Positions 62,501 to 64,000 of a DNA stretch of 64,000 nucleotides are shown here, in pieces. The DNA comes from Owenia fusiformis (Eukaryota > Annelida > Polychaeta > Sabellida > Oweniidae): the NCBI GenBank assembly GCA_903813345.2, contig CAIIXF020000001.1, positions 22,959,915 through 23,023,914 of the forward strand, in the 5' to 3' direction. The translations under genes were made by a program, and so were the position numbers. The number at the start of each line of letters is the position of its first letter. Position 1 is the stretch's first letter. The notes beneath the pieces are model-generated. The model searched no databases and was not told the origin of the DNA. It worked only from the letters and a program-made list of their open reading frames with translations.

Positions 62501-63505
62501 ACATGTGTGGGTATAGCAATTTTTCCCCAAAATGCTATTTTCCAGCTGAACCTTAAACCGTATAAGTTGATGGTTATTTATCGTTTCACATAGCCACAAA
62601 AAGTGATCTCATGTTATTTTTCTATCCATTCTTAAGTGCATAATGATACGACTAGCTATGATTCTGTTATAGAAGACTCCCAGTGTACCCAGGACAATGG
62701 TAACTCTGTCCAATGCCCTAATGGAGGGACCTGCATCGATGGAATCTTTGGCTTTCTCTGCCAATGTCCATCTGGAACATCTGGCCCTAATTGTTTAGGT
62801 ATACGTTGCGCATTAAATGCACTTTATTCACATATACAAGGGATGGTTCAAAAGTAATGGTATAGACATACGAATTATTGGCCCATTTGATCTATATTTA
62901 CTCTCAAGTTAGATCATCCAACTGTGTTTCGTGGATAATCATGCAGTTGGTGTGACTCATTTTATATTAAGACAATCAGATCTAGAATTATAATTATTTT
63001 CAACGTTTTGCATGGTCTATCATGCGTTATAGTATCTTATTCTTGTTTTCTAGACTTAAACATTGTCTTTTTAGGCTGCAAGGCAGAGTTGGATATTTAT
63101 GTTTTACTCGATGATGTAACTAGTGGATTTGAAGCAGAGAAAAATTTGCTTCTTGAATTGGTGGATAGGCTCGATGTAACAGGTGGCGCTGTTAAGGTAA
63201 GTAATAACAATTTTATGCCACATTAGTGAACACTTCCTAGAGGTGGTTGAAAACATTTTGTATAGCATGAGTGTTCACAACATATTCCTAAATTAATGTA
63301 CATTCCCTATTATGGTGTACTGAGGTCATGGTTTCAGTTTTATCAATTTATAGTTTTGTTGTAATACTTTTAATATATAATGTGTAATTACAGATGGGAC
63401 TGGCAGTGTTTGGTAATACCGTTGCAGAACAATGGAAACTCTCAGCATACTCAACGAACGCTGATCTTAAGACAGCTATAAGCGCCTTAGTATACGGCGG
63501 ACAGA
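44129..63505 (+). CDS. Secreted MAM-TSP1-VWA-EGF multidomain protein, 31 exons, 3' end beyond window
   Basis: Likely an extracellular matrix or adhesion protein. Exons: 44129-44204, 44458-44616, 44843-44972, 46327-46430, 46819-46962, 47119-47269, 47615-47724, 48015-48134, 48376-48579, 48901-49077, 52073-52258, 52616-52914, 53077-53392, 53620-53754, 55733-55893, 56230-56368, 56819-56928, 57103-57250, 57623-57730, 57905-57983, 58390-58474, 58806-58957, 59198-59460, 60381-60467, 60636-60805, 61113-61215, 61555-61698, 61827-61997, 62637-62798, 63075-63196, 63394-63505. Phases chain throughout (about 1542 codons so far). The first exon encodes a signal peptide (ALCWLYLVMAAQVHG). Domains in order: MAM, Thr-rich linker, about five TSP1, then VWA-EGF alternating to a fifth VWA. 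Module boundaries are mostly phase 1, typical of exon shuffling. The last exon ends in phase 1 with a GT donor, so more follows. It resembles coadhesin-like and matrilin-like architectures; no orthologue is claimed. Confidence 0.9.
44458..46962 (+). CDS. MAM domain segment (exons 2-5)
   Basis: Residues about 28-203. Hallmarks are the first Cys pair in WSCDINPLVTTCF, VEWTLGKRGTPSSGTGP (the W and the S-G-T-G-P core of MAM) and the closing GFEGDVCINNVRLYC. The usual MAM run of four Cys is expanded here, with extra Cys in GCHIGF and YHCYS, so disulphides may differ from the standard domain. It is an adhesive module in other proteins. Confidence 0.75.
45020..46043. mobile_element. Long inverted-repeat element in the intron between MAM exons 3 and 4
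   Basis: The left end CAGGGTCC...AAAATGCTGTAACTTTTTT pairs with the right end AAAAAAAGTTACAGCATTTT...GAACACCCTG. Inner segments GTGGTGCTGGGTTTAGCC and its relative near 45900 are also inverted. The CAGGGTG/CACCCTG terminus is of mariner type. TA is present on the right only, so the left edge has decayed. Confidence 0.65.
47119..52258 (+). CDS. Thr-rich linker and thrombospondin type 1 repeats (exons 6-11)
   Basis: Exon 6 starts with a Thr/Pro-rich linker likely to be O-glycosylated. About five TSP1 modules follow, each recognised by a W-x-x-W start: WSAW (exons 6-7, atypical, with extra Cys), WNAW with TCGSG (exon 8), WSSWSTCSATCGPGTRT (exon 9), WNDWGLW with TCGTP (exon 10) and WMAWSTC with TCGSGTQVRYRVC (exon 11). 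W-x-x-W motifs are known sites of C-mannosylation. Most modules occupy a single phase-1 exon. Confidence 0.88.
47527..47583. repeat. C run plus CA microsatellite
   Basis: About ten C are followed by about 23 CA units, in the intron before exon 7. It ends some 30 bp before the acceptor at 47614. Confidence 0.9.
49221..51738. mobile_element. LTR-like 2.5-kb insertion with internal ~200-bp repeats
   Basis: The block starts TGTCGCGCC and ends CCCACA, the TG...CA form of a long terminal repeat. ATAT flanks both sides, and counting the terminal bases the 8-mer AATATTGT occurs exactly at 49216-49223 and 51738-51745. Base composition is clearly richer in G and C than the surroundings. The interior carries three to four ~200-bp repeats (49620-50280, with AGCACCTCAGTTCCGGTAGT and GGGAGTCGCCACTTCTCGGG) and then a dispersed CTCGGAG-rich unit to about 51120. 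It splits the TSP1 exons 10 and 11. A solo LTR is the favoured reading, but no second LTR or coding region is present to prove it. Confidence 0.55.
52616..53392 (+). CDS. VWA domain 1 (exons 12-13), intact MIDAS
   Basis: Residues about 521-725. ADILLIVDTSGSIND carries the D-x-S-x-S motif. A Thr of the metal site lies in STTNHAG and an Asp in MLTDG, so the metal-ion-dependent adhesion site looks complete. It may bind ligand through a divalent cation. Confidence 0.9.
53620..53754 (+). CDS. EGF-like module 1 (exon 14)
   Basis: A single phase-1 exon with six Cys: C-N-L-L-D-P-P-C, HSC, FQCTCGGGAWGTTC. The C-x-C...G-x-x-C end is typical of EGF. It links VWA1 and VWA2. Confidence 0.75.
54217..54846. 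mobile_element. Second foldback element, same family as 12-1007
   Basis: The left arm repeats AAGACAACTCGTACCC five times; the right arm carries the complement three times. The ends GCTTCCTAGTCAACTCG and, reverse-complemented, GGTAACTGGTCAACTCG match those of the element at 12-1007. An exact 8-bp duplication GTCTGGAC flanks it (54209-54216 and 54847-54854). It lies in the intron between EGF1 and VWA2. Confidence 0.88.
55733..57250 (+). CDS. VWA domain 2 (exons 15-18), degenerate MIDAS
   Basis: Residues about 771-956. EIQFVIDNSYYV replaces D-x-S-x-S with D-N-S-Y-Y, and the later Asp position reads LYFSKTV. The metal site is therefore unlikely to work; the fold is still evident (KVGVMFYSDS, STSMLAAID, GVHIFGINIG). 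Exon 17 has a weak acceptor (TTTTAAAAAG). Confidence 0.8.
56472..56718. mobile_element. 247-bp MITE, short form of the element at 26045
   Basis: Ends AAAGGAGTGGTATCGATATG and CATATCGATACCTATCCTTT are inverted repeats shared with 26045-26741. It lacks the palindromic interior of that copy and has a TA-rich centre. It lies in the intron between exons 16 and 17. Confidence 0.8.
57623..57730 (+). CDS. EGF-like module 2 (exon 19)
   Basis: Six Cys in the order C-YKG-C-KNSGV-C-LNSPTGYK-C-D-C-PAGFWGPD-C, a canonical EGF, in a single exon with phase 1 on both sides. Confidence 0.9.
57905..59460 (+). CDS. VWA domain 3 (exons 20-23), intact MIDAS
   Basis: Residues about 993-1185. VVMVVDHSSSIGD gives D-x-S-x-S; GMTNTADAL supplies the Thr; LLLITDGESN supplies the Asp. 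Among the five VWA domains only the first and third keep the whole site. Confidence 0.9.
58506..58711. mobile_element. Inverted-repeat MITE in the intron between exons 21 and 22
   Basis: GCTAGCATTTGCGAATTCAA on the left pairs with TTGAATTCGTGAATGCTAGC on the right, continuing with GGCTGGCGACTT and its relative AAGTCGTCAGCCGCCAG. About 50-bp arms; target duplication not clear. Confidence 0.7.
59793..60218. mobile_element. Inverted-repeat MITE in the intron before EGF3
   Basis: Left arm GGCATCAAAAGTTCAATTTC then CTAAATAAATCTAGTTT; right arm AAACTAGATTTATTTAG and GATCTTTTGATGACTCCCCT in complement. A C run at about 59860-59873 adjoins the left arm. Confidence 0.65.
60381..60467 (+). CDS. EGF-like module 3 (exon 24), short
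   Basis: MCSSSPCPSGTCIDMIGNYV then C; only about five Cys are seen before the donor, which is the weak AAT|GTTCGT. The module is shorter than usual EGF and may be truncated or may borrow the Cys at the start of VWA4. Confidence 0.65.
60636..61997 (+). CDS. VWA domain 4 (exons 25-28), degenerate MIDAS
   Basis: Residues about 1215-1410. LDIVFGIDVSNMDS keeps D-x-S but loses the second Ser; the Asp site reads LISDTPTVD. Fold signatures KVNVGLFNYQ, NLLILISDT and GVHIKAVGFG are clear. Confidence 0.85.
62150..62552. mobile_element. Complete 403-bp MITE with TTAA target duplication
   Basis: The terminal repeats AGGTACAGCTGGAAAATAGC and, at the right, GCTATTTTCCAGCTGAACC extend about 75 bp inward (TTGCTATACCTGCACATG and complement). 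TTAA flanks both ends (62146-62149 and 62553-62556), as for piggyBac-type MITEs. A half copy is at 13764-14027. It lies in the intron before EGF4. Confidence 0.85.
62637..62798 (+). CDS. EGF-like module 4 (exon 29)
   Basis: An acidic lead (SYDSVIEDSQ) is followed by C-TQDNGNSVQ-C-PNGGT-C-IDGIFGFL-C-Q-C-PSGTSGPN-C, a canonical EGF in one phase-1 exon. Confidence 0.9.
63075..63505 (+). CDS. VWA domain 5, partial (exons 30-31), degenerate MIDAS
   Basis: ELDIYVLLDDVTSGF opens a fifth VWA whose D-x-S-x-S is lost (D-D-V-T-S). GLAVFGNTVAEQWKL follows in exon 31. The rest of the domain and the gene lie beyond the window. 63506-64000 is intron without recognisable coding sequence. Confidence 0.85.
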
Positions 63506-64000
63506 GTAATAATCTTAAGATCTTCTAAGTCCGTTCCTTATGAAAAATAAATAATGCAAGTCCTAAGGTTCCAATATACCATTTGAAAGGTGAGAGTGTC
63601 AGGTTGTATGGTCTGGAATAGCTGAGTGACTTCATATTTGATATGCTGGTGCTTTTGGTACATAGAACCTCTGTTCAAGAAGACATTTTCGATGATGGTA
63701 GCTGAATTCAAAATGGCTGTCATTTTTCATGGCAACAATGTACTTTTTGAAAACATCAACATCAGTTATCGAAATTGATCCTACGTCGTTTCATAGGCTG
63801 AATTCAAAATGCCACTTTTTGGTAAAGCATAAATTTTTCTTCTAAGTCATATTTTGAGATTTTGAGCAGGTGCTTTACGGGCATGTGTCAGCTGTAGAGG
63901 GAATTTCCAAGATGGCTACTGAATTCAAAATCACCGCCATTTTCAGTCAAGAGAAAAAAGATTTTCTTGAGGCAAATGGGTCTAAATTGTGTAGGCTAAT

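Overview
The window is AT-rich, intron-rich DNA from an invertebrate animal. Three conserved animal genes were assembled exon by exon using splice sites and reading-frame continuity, and a fourth runs off the right edge. No bacterial, viral or organellar genes were seen. Many short introns and several MITE families with terminal inverted repeats and target-site duplications fit a lophotrochozoan such as a mollusc. That placement is inferred from style, not from a marker, and the species cannot be named.

Layout. 1-4054 is gene-free and begins with a foldback element. 4055-11305 (minus) is PAIP1, the poly(A)-binding-protein-interacting protein, with 10 exons and 462 codons. 11306-11647 is a 342-bp gap between two divergent start codons and is probably a bidirectional promoter. 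11648-19112 (plus) is BRIX1/BRX1, a 60S ribosome biogenesis factor, with 9 exons and 294 codons. Its introns carry LINE relics, MITEs and two minisatellites. 19113-22535 is intergenic. 22536-39948 (plus) is a glutamate decarboxylase (GAD67/GAD65 type), 14 exons per transcript, 581 codons. 39949-44128 is intergenic. 44129 to beyond 63505 (plus) is a secreted multidomain protein with 31 exons visible: signal peptide, MAM, Thr-rich linker, about five TSP1 repeats, then alternating VWA and EGF modules (VWA1 to a truncated VWA5). The gene continues past the right edge.

The strongest observation is in the GAD gene. The 79-nt exon carrying the PLP-binding lysine motif (N-P-H-K) is present twice, at 35196-35274 and 37011-37089. 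Both copies are intact, have the same length and phase, and have their own splice sites. Since 79 is not a multiple of three, using both or neither breaks the frame, so they behave as mutually exclusive exons giving two active-site isoforms.

Other observations: a donor-bearing minisatellite that starts inside BRIX1 exon 2; a triplicated acceptor before BRIX1 exon 5; a GC-AG intron in BRIX1; two foldback elements of one family with exact 8-bp target duplications; a nested inverted-repeat element; and a 2.5-kb LTR-like insertion inside the VWA gene. PAIP1 (translation) and BRIX1 (ribosome assembly) may share growth-linked regulation through their common promoter. The other two genes have no evident functional link to them.
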